This document shows positions 1 to 7,260 of a DNA stretch of 34,976 bases, one piece after another. The notes beneath the pieces are model-generated. The model had not been told where the DNA came from. It made no database searches and worked only from the letters and a program-made list of their open reading frames with translations. The DNA is from Hydrogenophaga sp. (lineage in GTDB: Bacteria > Pseudomonadota > Gammaproteobacteria > Burkholderiales > Burkholderiaceae_C). Each line of letters opens with the position of its first letter. Within the stretch, counting starts at the first letter, position 1. The position numbers were made by a program, and so were the translations under genes. The stretch is from contig JAGKSX010000048.1 of assembly GCA_018993155.1 (NCBI GenBank), positions 1 to 34,976 on the forward strand, given 5' to 3'.

Positions 1-466
1 GCCCCTCGGCGGTGAGCAGGCCGCGCCACAGGTCCTGCGCGGCCACGCCGGGCGAGTTGAACGACAGACCGTCGAGCAGCACCAGTTGGGAAAAGCGCCA
101 CGGCAGCGCCTGCACCGCCCAGGCCAGCAAGGAGCCCCCCTTGCTGTGGCCGATGGCGGGCAACGGCGCGCTGCCGCAATCGTCGGCCACGGCCAGCAGG
201 TCGCGCACGTCGGCCTGCCAGCTGTAGAGGTCGGCGTGATCCGAGTCGCCGTGACCGCGCTGGTCCCAGGCCACCGCGCGCCAGCCCGCGTCGGCCAGGG
301 CGGGCGCGAGCAGATCGAAGCTGCGCGCGAAGTCACCGATGCCATGCGCCAGCAGCACGGGTGGCGCGTCGGGCGCCCCCCATTCGCACACCTGGAGGCG
401 CAGGCCTTGGGCTTGGAGCGCGCGCGTGCGGTCGGGAGCGCGCGCGCCGGGGAACGTGGCGGTCAT
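1..466 (-). CDS. Alpha/beta hydrolase, partial (C-terminus beyond left edge)
   Basis: This is the N-terminal ~155 residues of an alpha/beta-hydrolase-fold enzyme that runs off the left end. The translation shows the oxyanion-hole segment LLAHGIGD, the WDQRGHGDSD strand-loop and the nucleophile elbow GHSKGG with its serine. The acid and histidine of the triad would lie outside the window. The start is ATG at 466 with GGGAAG about 11 nt upstream. It lies 28 nt after the TctC gene and is probably the fourth gene of the leftward operon. The substrate cannot be told; by context it could hydrolyse an ester, amide or ring-cleavage product of the pyridine/CoA pathway. Confidence 0.85.
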   Translation of the reverse strand, partial: MTATFPGARAPDRTRALQAQGLRLQVCEWGAPDAPPVLLAHGIGDFARSFDLLAPALADAGWRAVAWDQRGHGDSDHADLYSWQADVRDLLAVADDCGSAPLPAIGHSKGGSLLAWAVQALPWRFSQLVLLDGLSFNSPGVAAQDLWRGLLTAEG

Positions 467-494
467 TCGCAGACGGTCTTCCCGGGGTGCCGCC

Positions 495-1466
495 TTACTG
501 CGGCGTGATGCCCGCGGCCTTGGCCACCTTGCTGAAGCGCTCGAACTCTTCCAGCTGGAACTTGCGCATCTCCTCCGGGCCGAGGTCCAGCAGTTCCGTG
601 TTGTTGTTCTTCGCGTACTGGCGCGCCAGGTCGGTGTCCATGATGCGGGCGAGCGCGTCGGCCAGCTTCTTGCGGATCGGCGCGGGCGTCTCGGCGCGCA
701 CCACGAACGACGACCACACGTAGTTCACGAAGTCGGGGTAGCCGGACTCACGCGCCGTGGGCACGTTGGGGTAGTCGGGATGGCGCTTCTCGGCGGACAT
801 CGCCAGCGGACGGATCAGGTTGCCGCGGACGGCGGCGGAACCGCCCACCACGTCGGAGATCACGAAATCGATGCGGCCGCCGGCGACGTCGGTGTACATC
901 TGCGCGGAGTCGCGGTAAGGCACCACGTTGATCTTGATGCCGGCCATGTGGGCGAACCACTCCAGCGCCAGCTGGTAGCCGGAGGTGAACGCGCCGGCGT
1001 TGAGCGGCTGGGGCGAGGCTTTCGCCTTGGCCACGAGTTCCTGCAGCGTCTTGATGGACGAGGTCGGCTGCACCGAGATCATGGTCGCGCCGCGCGTCGT
1101 GCCCGACAGGGGCGTGAAGTCCTTGATCGGGTCGAAGCTCACGTTCTTCATCACCAGCGGGGTCACCACCAGCGGCGTGTTGCTGCCGATGAAGATGGTG
1201 TAGCCATCCGCGGGTGCGGACTTGGTGGTGTTCGCGGCGATCACGCCGCCCGCGCCGGAGCGGTTCTCGACCACGAAACTGCCGCCCAGCTGCTTGCCGA
1301 GCTGCTCGCCGAAGAAGCGGGCCGCGCTGTCGCCACCGCTGCCGGGGGCCGAGGGGACGACGATGCGGACCGGCTTGGTGCCGGGGTAGTCGGTGGCCTG
1401 AGCGGCGGCGTGCGGAGCCGCCATCACCATGGCCGCCGTGCAGGCGAGCGCGAACCAGTTTTTCAT
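495..1466 (-). CDS. TctC/Bug-family periplasmic solute receptor
   Basis: A 323-residue periplasmic binding protein of the tripartite tricarboxylate transporter receptor (Bug) family. It has an N-terminal signal peptide ending near AAAQA, then the family landmarks KPVRIVVPSAPGSGGD, VVENRSGAGG and APADGYT. The ATG at 1466 has a GAGGAC ribosome binding site 6 nt upstream. It follows the acyl-CoA dehydrogenases by 42 nt in the same operon. No TctA or TctB membrane subunits are nearby, which is usual for the many orphan Bug receptors of Burkholderiales. A Bordetella Bug protein is known to bind nicotinate-type ligands, so a pyridine carboxylate ligand is a reasonable inference from context but is not shown by the sequence. 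Confidence 0.93.
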   Translation of the reverse strand: MKNWFALACTAAMVMAAPHAAAQATDYPGTKPVRIVVPSAPGSGGDSAARFFGEQLGKQLGGSFVVENRSGAGGVIAANTTKSAPADGYTIFIGSNTPLVVTPLVMKNVSFDPIKDFTPLSGTTRGATMISVQPTSSIKTLQELVAKAKASPQPLNAGAFTSGYQLALEWFAHMAGIKINVVPYRDSAQMYTDVAGGRIDFVISDVVGGSAAVRGNLIRPLAMSAEKRHPDYPNVPTARESGYPDFVNYVWSSFVVRAETPAPIRKKLADALARIMDTDLARQYAKNNNTELLDLGPEEMRKFQLEEFERFSKVAKAAGITPQ

Positions 1467-1508
1467 GGAAATGTCCTCAAAGTGGTTGGAGGGGGTTGAA
1501 AGAAATCG

Positions 1509-2567
1509 TCACTCGCCGAAGGCGGTCAACATGGGCCACAGCGCATCGGGTCCCTGTTGCGCAACCAGCGATCCCAGGCGGCGCTGCCACAGCACTTCCG
1601 CACCGAATTCATCGCGCCAGGCCCAGAGCCGGCGGGTCGAGAAGTGCAGGCGGTGTTCGCGCGTGATGCCCATGGCGCCGTGCACCTGGTGCGCCACCCC
1701 GGCGCTCAGGCCGGCCGCTTCACCGGTGCGGGCCTTGGCGATGGCCACGGGGAACAGGCTCAGCCCCTGGGCACAGCCGAACACCGCGAAGTCCGCCGCG
1801 GCCTTCGCCGCCGCCACATGCCCGGCCATGACCGCGAGCATCTGCTGCACCGCCTGGAACTTGCCGATCGGACGCCCGAACTGCACGCGCTCGCCGGCGT
1901 ACTGGAGAGACAGTTCCAGTGCACGCTCCAACGCCCCGGTCATCTGCACCGAACGGAACAGCGCCCCGTCGAGTTCCAGTTGCTCGCGCGCCCCGGCGAC
2001 CGCCCGCGCGTCCACCACGGTGGCGCCGTCGAAGGTCAGCGTCGCGCGGGGCTCGCCGGCGACGTTGCGGTCGTCGGCCGTCACCATGTCCGGGGTGAGG
2101 CACACCAGCGCCACATGGTCGGCGCCGTCGTGTTCGGCCACCACCATGGCATGGCCGCACACCTGGCCCCAGGGCACGCGGCGCGCGGTGCCCCGCACGG
2201 TCCAGGTGCCGTCCTGCAGGCTCAGCGAGAGGCGGTCGTCCATCACGGGCGCCACCGTCAGCGCGCCTTCCGGCACCTCGATGCCGGCGCTCACCAGGCC
2301 GCGCCCGGCGAGAAAGGTCTCGACCAGGGGCACCGGCATGGCGTGGTATGCGCTGCGCGCGACGATGTAGAGCAGGTCCGCGAGCTCCAGGCCGACACCG
2401 CCGGCCTCCTCGGGCAACGCCGCCACCACCAGGCCGATGTTTTCCAGACCGCTCCAGACCGCCTCGGGCCACACGCCCTGCTCGGCCGCTTCCAGCACCT
2501 CGTTCGTGCAGGCCTCTTCGCTCAAACGGGCGAGGCCCTTGCCCAGTTCCTGACGCAACTCGTTCAT
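1509..2567 (-). CDS. Acyl-CoA dehydrogenase family protein (second, short subunit)
   Basis: A 352-residue acyl-CoA dehydrogenase-fold flavoprotein. The C-terminal helical domain contains YAGERVQFGRPIGKFQAVQ, the usual FAD and dimer contact segment, and the tail has the HQVHGAMGITREH segment typical of the family. The N-terminal half is less conserved. Its ATG overlaps the stop of the preceding acyl-CoA dehydrogenase (ATGA, 2564-2567), so the two are translationally coupled. Such coupled unequal pairs commonly form heteromeric alpha2beta2 enzymes, known best from side-chain degradation in actinobacterial steroid catabolism. The acyl substrate is unknown. Electrons would go to the ETF encoded at the end of the opposite operon. 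Confidence 0.9.
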   Translation of the reverse strand: MNELRQELGKGLARLSEEACTNEVLEAAEQGVWPEAVWSGLENIGLVVAALPEEAGGVGLELADLLYIVARSAYHAMPVPLVETFLAGRGLVSAGIEVPEGALTVAPVMDDRLSLSLQDGTWTVRGTARRVPWGQVCGHAMVVAEHDGADHVALVCLTPDMVTADDRNVAGEPRATLTFDGATVVDARAVAGAREQLELDGALFRSVQMTGALERALELSLQYAGERVQFGRPIGKFQAVQQMLAVMAGHVAAAKAAADFAVFGCAQGLSLFPVAIAKARTGEAAGLSAGVAHQVHGAMGITREHRLHFSTRRLWAWRDEFGAEVLWQRRLGSLVAQQGPDALWPMLTAFGE

Positions 2568-3712
2568 CGCAGACCCAGTCCGCGGGCGATCATCCCGCGC
2601 AGAATTTCTCGTGTGCCGCCGCGGATCGTCGCGGCCGGCGCGCGCAGGATCGCGCCGCCCAGCATGTCCTCGAAGCTGTTGCCGCGCCCCATGGAGGACT
2701 CGACGGGGATCAGCCGGCGCGCCACCTCGGGGATCTCGCGCTCGAAGGTCGTTCCGATGTCCTTGACCAGCGCGGCTTCCACGATGGGCTGCTCGCCGCG
2801 CTGCAACTTGCCCGCGATCGAGTTGGACATGAAGCGCAGCGCCGCCAGGTGCGCCACGAAACGGCCCATTTCGACGGCGGCGTGCGCCTCGGGCTGCGGC
2901 CCCAGCTTGCGCATGGTCTCCAGCAGCACCGCATACACGCTCATGAAACGGTCCGGCGCGGAGCGCTCGTAGGCCAGCTCACCGGTGACCAGCTGCCAGC
3001 CCTGGCCCGGTTCGCCGAGCACCATTTCGTCGGGCACGAAGTGATCGTCGAACACCACCTCGTTGAAGTCGTGTCCGCCGTACAGGTTGTAGATCGGCCG
3101 CGTGGTCACGCCCGGCTGGGACATGTCCACGATGAACTGCGTCATGCCCTCATGGCGCGCTTCCGTCTTGGGCGCGGTGCGCACCAGTGCGATCAGGTAG
3201 TGCGCGCGGTGGGCGTTGCTCGTCCAGACCTTGGTGCCGGTGATGCGCCAGCCACCCTCCACCCGCACGGCGCGGGTCCGCACCGCCGCCAGATCGGAAC
3301 CGGAATCGGGCTCGCTCATGCCGATGGCGAAGTAGCACTGCCCGGTCACGATGCGCGGGATGATCGTGCGGCGCGCGTGCTCGGTGCCGTGGCGCAGAAT
3401 TTGCATCCCGCTCTGGCGGTCCGCGATCCAGTGGGCCCCCACCGGCGCCCCGCCCGCGATCAGCTCCTCCATCACGACATAGCGCTCCAGGTTCGACATG
3501 CCCTGGCCGCCGTACTCACGGGGAAACACCAGCCCGATCAAACCCTCTTCACCGCAACGGCGGCTGAATGCCGCATTGAACGAGGTCCAGGTGTTGCGGA
3601 CGGGATCAAAGGTGTTGCGCGAGCGCTCCAACGCGAGGAACCGCCTGACACGCTCCCTCAAGGCCGGCGCCGTTGGCGGCAACTCCACGGGCTCAAAACT
3701 GAATTCAGGCAT
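2564..3712 (-). CDS. Acyl-CoA dehydrogenase (first subunit)
   Basis: A 382-residue acyl-CoA dehydrogenase and first gene of the leftward operon. The middle beta domain has FAIGMSEPDSGSDLAAVRT (about residues 128-146) and ITGTKVWTSNA, both standard FAD/substrate contacts. The helical domain contains GELAYERS (244-251), holding the likely catalytic glutamate, and the C-terminus ends with IRGGTREILRGMIARGLG. I chose ATG at 3712 (MPEFSF); an in-frame TTG at 3733 would add seven residues. Neither has a clear Shine-Dalgarno sequence. The gene is divergent from the nic operon across a 196-bp control region. The CoA substrate is unknown; the CaiB/BaiF transferase of the opposite operon could supply it. 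Confidence 0.92.
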   Translation of the reverse strand: MPEFSFEPVELPPTAPALRERVRRFLALERSRNTFDPVRNTWTSFNAAFSRRCGEEGLIGLVFPREYGGQGMSNLERYVVMEELIAGGAPVGAHWIADRQSGMQILRHGTEHARRTIIPRIVTGQCYFAIGMSEPDSGSDLAAVRTRAVRVEGGWRITGTKVWTSNAHRAHYLIALVRTAPKTEARHEGMTQFIVDMSQPGVTTRPIYNLYGGHDFNEVVFDDHFVPDEMVLGEPGQGWQLVTGELAYERSAPDRFMSVYAVLLETMRKLGPQPEAHAAVEMGRFVAHLAALRFMSNSIAGKLQRGEQPIVEAALVKDIGTTFEREIPEVARRLIPVESSMGRGNSFEDMLGGAILRAPAATIRGGTREILRGMIARGLGLR

Positions 3713-3764
3713 TGCAAAACGCCAAAGTCGCAAGGTCCGGGAACGTTGCCAACTTTCGACGGAT

Positions 3765-3801
3765 TTCGTTGAACAGAACTTGATGCTAACAAACAGAACT
3801 T
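3765..3801. promoter_or_regulatory. Operator pair A/B over the leftward promoter
   Basis: The sequence AACAGAACTT occurs twice, at 3772-3781 and 3792-3801, exactly 20 bp apart. The first copy lies in a rough dyad TTCGTTGAACAGAA (3765-3778). The second sits in the spacer of the candidate leftward promoter. The half-site resembles IclR-family palindromes of the GTTCTGTT-AACAGAAC type. No regulator gene of that family is in the window, so the binding protein is unknown. Confidence 0.5.
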
Positions 3802-3856
3802 CAAAGTCAATATATGTATCTATAAAGCAACATAAAAGGCTTTTTTGACTTGTAAA

Positions 3857-3891
3857 TTCTGTTTGATAGAACTATATTCCTTCAAACAGAA
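3857..3891. promoter_or_regulatory. Operator pair C/D over the rightward promoter
   Basis: Two 15-bp near-palindromes, TTCTGTTTGATAGAA (3857-3871) and TTCCTTCAAACAGAA (3877-3891), share the pattern TTC-N2-T-N3-A-N2-GAA and are offset by exactly 20 bp. The outer arms TTCTGTTTGA and TCAAACAGAA also form a perfect 10-bp inverted repeat. The first site lies between the candidate -35 and -10 elements and the second at the expected transcription start, a layout suited to repression. Confidence 0.5.
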
Positions 3892-3908
3892 ACAATGCCG
3901 ATCTTTCC

Positions 3909-4643
3909 ATGACCTTTTCCAAAGCGCCTGAGGCACCCACGCCTCCCTGGCACAGCGTGATCCCCGCCGACGAGCTGGCGCTCTACAACTCGATCGGGTT
4001 CGGGAGCCAGTCGCAGAAGCCGGGCAAGGCCGCCCTGCTGGTGATCGACGTGCAGTACCGCTCGGTCAGCAGCCAGCCGCTGCCGATCCAGGAAGCCATC
4101 AAGGAGTACCCGACCAGCTGCGGAGAACACGGCTGGAACGCGGTGCCGCACATCCGCGCCCTGATCGAGGCGTTTCGCGCCGCCGGTCTGCCGGTGATGT
4201 TTCCGCACGTCGCTCCCAAGAAGGCCTACGACGGCGGCCGCTGGGCCGACAAGGCCCCGGCGGTCATGACCATTCCACTGCGCGGCTACGACTTCGTGGA
4301 AGAAGTGGCGCCGGTCGAAGGCGACATCCTCTTGCCCAAGCAGCACCCGAGCGCGTTTTTCGGCACGCCGCTGGTGAGCTACCTGGTGGACAACGGCATC
4401 TCCACGGTGTTCGTCACCGGCACCACCACCAGCGGCTGCGTGCGCGCCACGGTGGTGGACGCCACGTCGCTGGGTTTCCGCGTGGTGGTCCCGATGGAAG
4501 CGGTGTTCGACCGCTCCCAGACCTCCCACGCCGTCAACCTGTTCGACATGAACAGCAAATACGCCGACGTCATGCCCGTGAGCGAAGCCCTTGAGCTGCT
4601 TCGCCAGGCCGACGCCGATCCCAAGGCTTCCCAAGGAACTTGA
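3909..4643 (+). CDS. nicF: Maleamate amidohydrolase (NicF-like, isochorismatase family)
   Basis: A 244-residue cysteine hydrolase of the isochorismatase/nicotinamidase superfamily. The catalytic triad is visible: Asp47 in LLVIDVQ, Lys144 in LLPKQHPSAFF and Cys177 in TTSGCVRAT. The segments GGRWADKAP and NLFDMNSKYADV also match what I recall of Pseudomonas NicF, which hydrolyses maleamate to maleate and ammonia. It has about 30 more N-terminal residues than the Pseudomonas enzyme. It is first in a 12-gene operon that also holds nicD and nicX, the two preceding pathway steps, and this supports the assignment. The ATG at 3909 lacks a clear ribosome binding site. A related amidase such as N-carbamoylsarcosine hydrolase is the alternative. 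Confidence 0.82.
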   Translation: MTFSKAPEAPTPPWHSVIPADELALYNSIGFGSQSQKPGKAALLVIDVQYRSVSSQPLPIQEAIKEYPTSCGEHGWNAVPHIRALIEAFRAAGLPVMFPHVAPKKAYDGGRWADKAPAVMTIPLRGYDFVEEVAPVEGDILLPKQHPSAFFGTPLVSYLVDNGISTVFVTGTTTSGCVRATVVDATSLGFRVVVPMEAVFDRSQTSHAVNLFDMNSKYADVMPVSEALELLRQADADPKASQGT

Positions 4644-4645
4644 AC

Positions 4646-5845
4646 GTGAGCAAGAAATTGAAAGTGGTGGTGTCCGGCGGCGGCATCGGCGGCCTGACGG
4701 CGGCCCTGGCCCTGCTGCAGCGGGGCATGGACGTCGAGGTGTTCGAGCAGGCGCAGGAACTCAAGGAGATCGGCGCGGGCGTGCAGCTCGGCCCGAACGG
4801 CGTGCGCGTGCTCCAGGCGCTGGGCCTGAACGAAGCACTGGTGAAGTGGGGCGTGGAGTCCTCGTCCAAGGAAGTGCGCATCTGGTCCAGCGGCAAGACG
4901 ATCCCGCTGCTGAACCTGGGGGCCGAATCGATCGAACGCTACGGCGCGCCCTACTACCTGATGCACCGCGCCGACCTGCACCAGATGCTGCTGGATGCCG
5001 TGCGAGCCCTCAAGCCCGACGCCGTGCACGTGGACTCGCAAGGCGTGGGCTTCCGCGAAGTGGGTGACGAAGTGGAACTCCAGCTCAAGAACGGACAGAC
5101 CGTGCGCGGCGACGTGCTGGTGGGTGCCGACGGCCTGCACTCGCGCGTGCGCCGCCAGCTCGTGGGCGAGCACAAGCCCCAGTTCACCGGCGGCATGGCC
5201 TGGCGCGGCCTGATCCCGATGGATCGCCTGCCCGAACACCTGCGCCGCCCGGTCGGCGTCAACTGGATCGGCCCCCACGGCCACACCATCACCTACCCGG
5301 TGCGCGGCGGCCAGTTGCTGAACTTCGTCGGCCACGTCGAACGCGACGGCTGGCAGGTCGAGTCCTGGACCGAAGCCGGCACGCTCGAAGAATGCAAGGC
5401 CGACTACGTCGGCTGGCACCCGGACGTGCAACTGATGGTCGAGAACATCGAGCACCATTTCAAATGGGCGCTGTTCCTGCACCCCACCCTGACGCGCTGG
5501 AGCCACGGCCGCGTCACGCTGCTGGGCGATGCCTGCCACTCGACCCTGCCCTACCTGGCGCAAGGCGCCAACATGGCGATCGAAGACGGCATGGTGCTGG
5601 CCCGCGCCCTGCAGGCCGGCGCCGACGATCCTGCGGCAGCCCTGCTGCGCTACGATCACGCCCGCATCGAACGCACCACGCAAATCGTCAACAAGTCGTC
5701 CGAAAACCTCAAGCGCTTCCACAACGAACAGTTGCTGGACCCCGTGCAGGCGGACAACTACACCTCCATCGAATGGGACCCCGCCCGCATCCGCGAGCGC
5801 TACGAGTGGTTGTTCACCTACGACGCCGTCAACGTGCCGCTCTAG
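4646..5845 (+). CDS. Class A flavin monooxygenase, NicC / HpaM / 3-hydroxybenzoate 6-hydroxylase-like
   Basis: A 399-residue FAD-dependent aromatic hydroxylase. It carries the N-terminal dinucleotide fold GGGIGG, the NAD(P)H/FAD DG motif GADGLHSRVR (160-169) and the GD motif GDACHSTLPYLAQG (294-307). GTG at 4646 is preferred because AAGGA at 4633-4637 is well spaced for it; TTG at 4640 would overlap nicF but is too close. His213 in GPHGHTITYP aligns with the catalytic base of 3-hydroxybenzoate 6-hydroxylase. Residue 47 (GAGVQLGPN) is Gln where Pseudomonas NicC has His, as I recall. In context it probably makes 2,5-dihydroxypyridine by decarboxylative para-hydroxylation of 6-hydroxynicotinate (as NicC) or 5-hydroxypicolinate (as HpaM). 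The substrate is not settled. Confidence 0.85.
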   Translation: MSKKLKVVVSGGGIGGLTAALALLQRGMDVEVFEQAQELKEIGAGVQLGPNGVRVLQALGLNEALVKWGVESSSKEVRIWSSGKTIPLLNLGAESIERYGAPYYLMHRADLHQMLLDAVRALKPDAVHVDSQGVGFREVGDEVELQLKNGQTVRGDVLVGADGLHSRVRRQLVGEHKPQFTGGMAWRGLIPMDRLPEHLRRPVGVNWIGPHGHTITYPVRGGQLLNFVGHVERDGWQVESWTEAGTLEECKADYVGWHPDVQLMVENIEHHFKWALFLHPTLTRWSHGRVTLLGDACHSTLPYLAQGANMAIEDGMVLARALQAGADDPAAALLRYDHARIERTTQIVNKSSENLKRFHNEQLLDPVQADNYTSIEWDPARIRERYEWLFTYDAVNVPL

Positions 5846-5875
5846 GCCGACGACCCTCCCACGTCCGAGAGATCC

Positions 5876-6739
5876 ATGAAGCCCCCAAGATTCCAATACG
5901 AAGCCCCCTCGACACTGGACGAGGCCCTGCGCCGACTGGCCGATCTGGGGGACGGTGCCAAGGTCATCGCCGGTGGTCAGAGCCTGGTGCCGGCCATGAA
6001 CATGCGCCTGGCCACGCCCGAGGTGCTGATCGACCTGGGCCGCATCGAGAGCCTGCGCGGGATCCGCGAGCTGCCGGGCGGCGGCATCCAGGCCGGCGCC
6101 ATGACGCCGCACGCGGCGTTCGAGCGCAGCGAACTGCTCCAGCGCCGCATGCCGCTCATTCCCGAGGTGATGCGCTTTGTCGCGCACGCGCAGATCCGCA
6201 ATCGGGGCACCATCGGCGGCAGCCTCGCGCACGCCGACCCGGCGGCCGAATGGCAGGCGGTCTGCATCGCGCTGGACGCCACCATCGTCATCGCCAGCAC
6301 GCAGGGGTGCCGCCGCGTCAAGGCGGTGGACTTCACGCAGGACGTCTACACCACCGACCTGCAACCGGGCGAACTGATCGAAGCGGTGGAGTTTCCCGCC
6401 TGGCCCTCGCAACGCCGCTGGGGCTTTGAAGAAGTCTCGCGCCGCCGGGGCGACTTCGCGATCACCGGCGCGCTCTGCACACTCGATCTCGACGCGGGCA
6501 GCCGCTGTACCCAGGCGCGATGCGTGGTGTTCGCCGCCACATCCCGACCCCTGGTCATCGAAGCCGCGCCCGGCTTGCTCGCAGGCCGCGTCGTCACCGA
6601 CGCCGCCATCGAGGCGGTGGCCGATGCCGCGCGCGCCGCGGTGGACCCCATGAGCGATCACCACGCGTCGGCCGAGTACCGGCTCGAACTGGTGCAGACG
6701 CTCATGGCGCGCGTCCTGCGCCAGGCGCTGGCGTCCTGA
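5876..6739 (+). CDS. Molybdenum hydroxylase FAD subunit (CoxM/XdhB-like)
   Basis: The 287-residue FAD-binding subunit of a xanthine dehydrogenase-family enzyme. FAD-binding motifs are AGGQSLVPAMNMR (32-44) and NRGTIGGSLAHADPAAE (about 112-128). The C-terminal domain is of the CO-dehydrogenase flavoprotein type. It passes electrons from the Fe-S subunit to an external acceptor. The gene starts at ATG 5876, 30 nt after the monooxygenase, and leads the medium-small-large gene order typical of three-subunit bacterial hydroxylases. Pseudomonas NicAB, by contrast, has no separate FAD subunit and uses cytochrome c domains, so this is a different enzyme architecture for the first pyridine hydroxylation. 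Confidence 0.94.
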   Translation: MKPPRFQYEAPSTLDEALRRLADLGDGAKVIAGGQSLVPAMNMRLATPEVLIDLGRIESLRGIRELPGGGIQAGAMTPHAAFERSELLQRRMPLIPEVMRFVAHAQIRNRGTIGGSLAHADPAAEWQAVCIALDATIVIASTQGCRRVKAVDFTQDVYTTDLQPGELIEAVEFPAWPSQRRWGFEEVSRRRGDFAITGALCTLDLDAGSRCTQARCVVFAATSRPLVIEAAPGLLAGRVVTDAAIEAVADAARAAVDPMSDHHASAEYRLELVQTLMARVLRQALAS

Positions 6740-6762
6740 ACGCCGACACGGAGAACATCCCC

Positions 6763-7260
6763 ATGACCGAAGCCATCCGAATCCAATTGCGCGTCAACGG
6801 CCAGGCGGTCGAACGCGACGTCGAGCCCCGCCTGACGCTGGCCGACTTTCTGCGCGACGAACTCGACCTCACCGGCACCCACCTGGGCTGCGAGCACGGG
6901 GTCTGCGGCGCCTGCACGGTGCTGCTCGACCAGGAACCGGTGCGCGCCTGCTTGATGTTTGCCGTGCAGGCCGACGGCCGCGACGTCGGCACCGTCGAGG
7001 GCCTGTCCCGGCCCGGTGAACTCACCGATCTGCAAGCCAGCTTCCGGCGCCACCACGCGCTGCAGTGCGGCTTCTGCACCCCGGGCATGCTGACCACCGC
7101 GCACGCCTTCCTGGAGCGCACACCCTGCCCCACGCGCGAGGAGGCGTGCGAGGCGATCTCCGGCAACATCTGCCGCTGCACCGGCTACATCCCCATCGTC
7201 GACGCCATCGTCGCCACCGCCGAAGCGCGCCAGGCGCAGAAAGCCGGAGGCCGGCCGTGA
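6763..7260 (+). CDS. Molybdenum hydroxylase 2Fe-2S subunit (CoxS/NicA-like)
   Basis: A 165-residue iron-sulfur subunit. The plant-type ferredoxin cluster is bound by Cys43, Cys48, Cys51 and Cys63 (CEHGVCGAC then C). The second cluster is bound by Cys102, Cys105, Cys137 and Cys139 (CGFC and CRC), as in the whole xanthine oxidase family. It relays electrons from the Mo site to FAD. ATG at 6763 is chosen because the ferredoxin domain begins directly after it; longer in-frame extensions upstream lie inside the FAD-subunit gene. Its stop overlaps the GTG start of the large subunit by 4 nt, so synthesis of the two is probably coupled. Confidence 0.95.
   Translation: MTEAIRIQLRVNGQAVERDVEPRLTLADFLRDELDLTGTHLGCEHGVCGACTVLLDQEPVRACLMFAVQADGRDVGTVEGLSRPGELTDLQASFRRHHALQCGFCTPGMLTTAHAFLERTPCPTREEACEAISGNICRCTGYIPIVDAIVATAEARQAQKAGGRP

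Larger units (their letters stand above)
3713..3908. promoter_or_regulatory. Divergent control region between the two pyridine/CoA operons
   Basis: This 196-bp gap separates divergent operons and is strikingly AT-rich for this genome. Rightward, a candidate promoter is TTGTAA (3850-3855), a 17-bp spacer and TATATT (3873-3878). Leftward, a candidate is TTGACT read on the minus strand (3810-3805), a 16-bp spacer and TAGCAT (3788-3783). Four copies of an AGAA-containing half-site overlap these promoters in two pairs (described separately). A five-codon reading frame (MPIFP, 3894-3911) ends on the start codon of the nicF-like gene. Promoter calls are by eye. Confidence 0.6.

Noticed and set aside
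4379-6664. Long open frame on the minus strand opposite the monooxygenase and FAD subunit
   Set aside because: It is antisense to two genes with clear family motifs and has a His/Gly/Ala/Arg-rich composition typical of a shadow frame in high-GC DNA.
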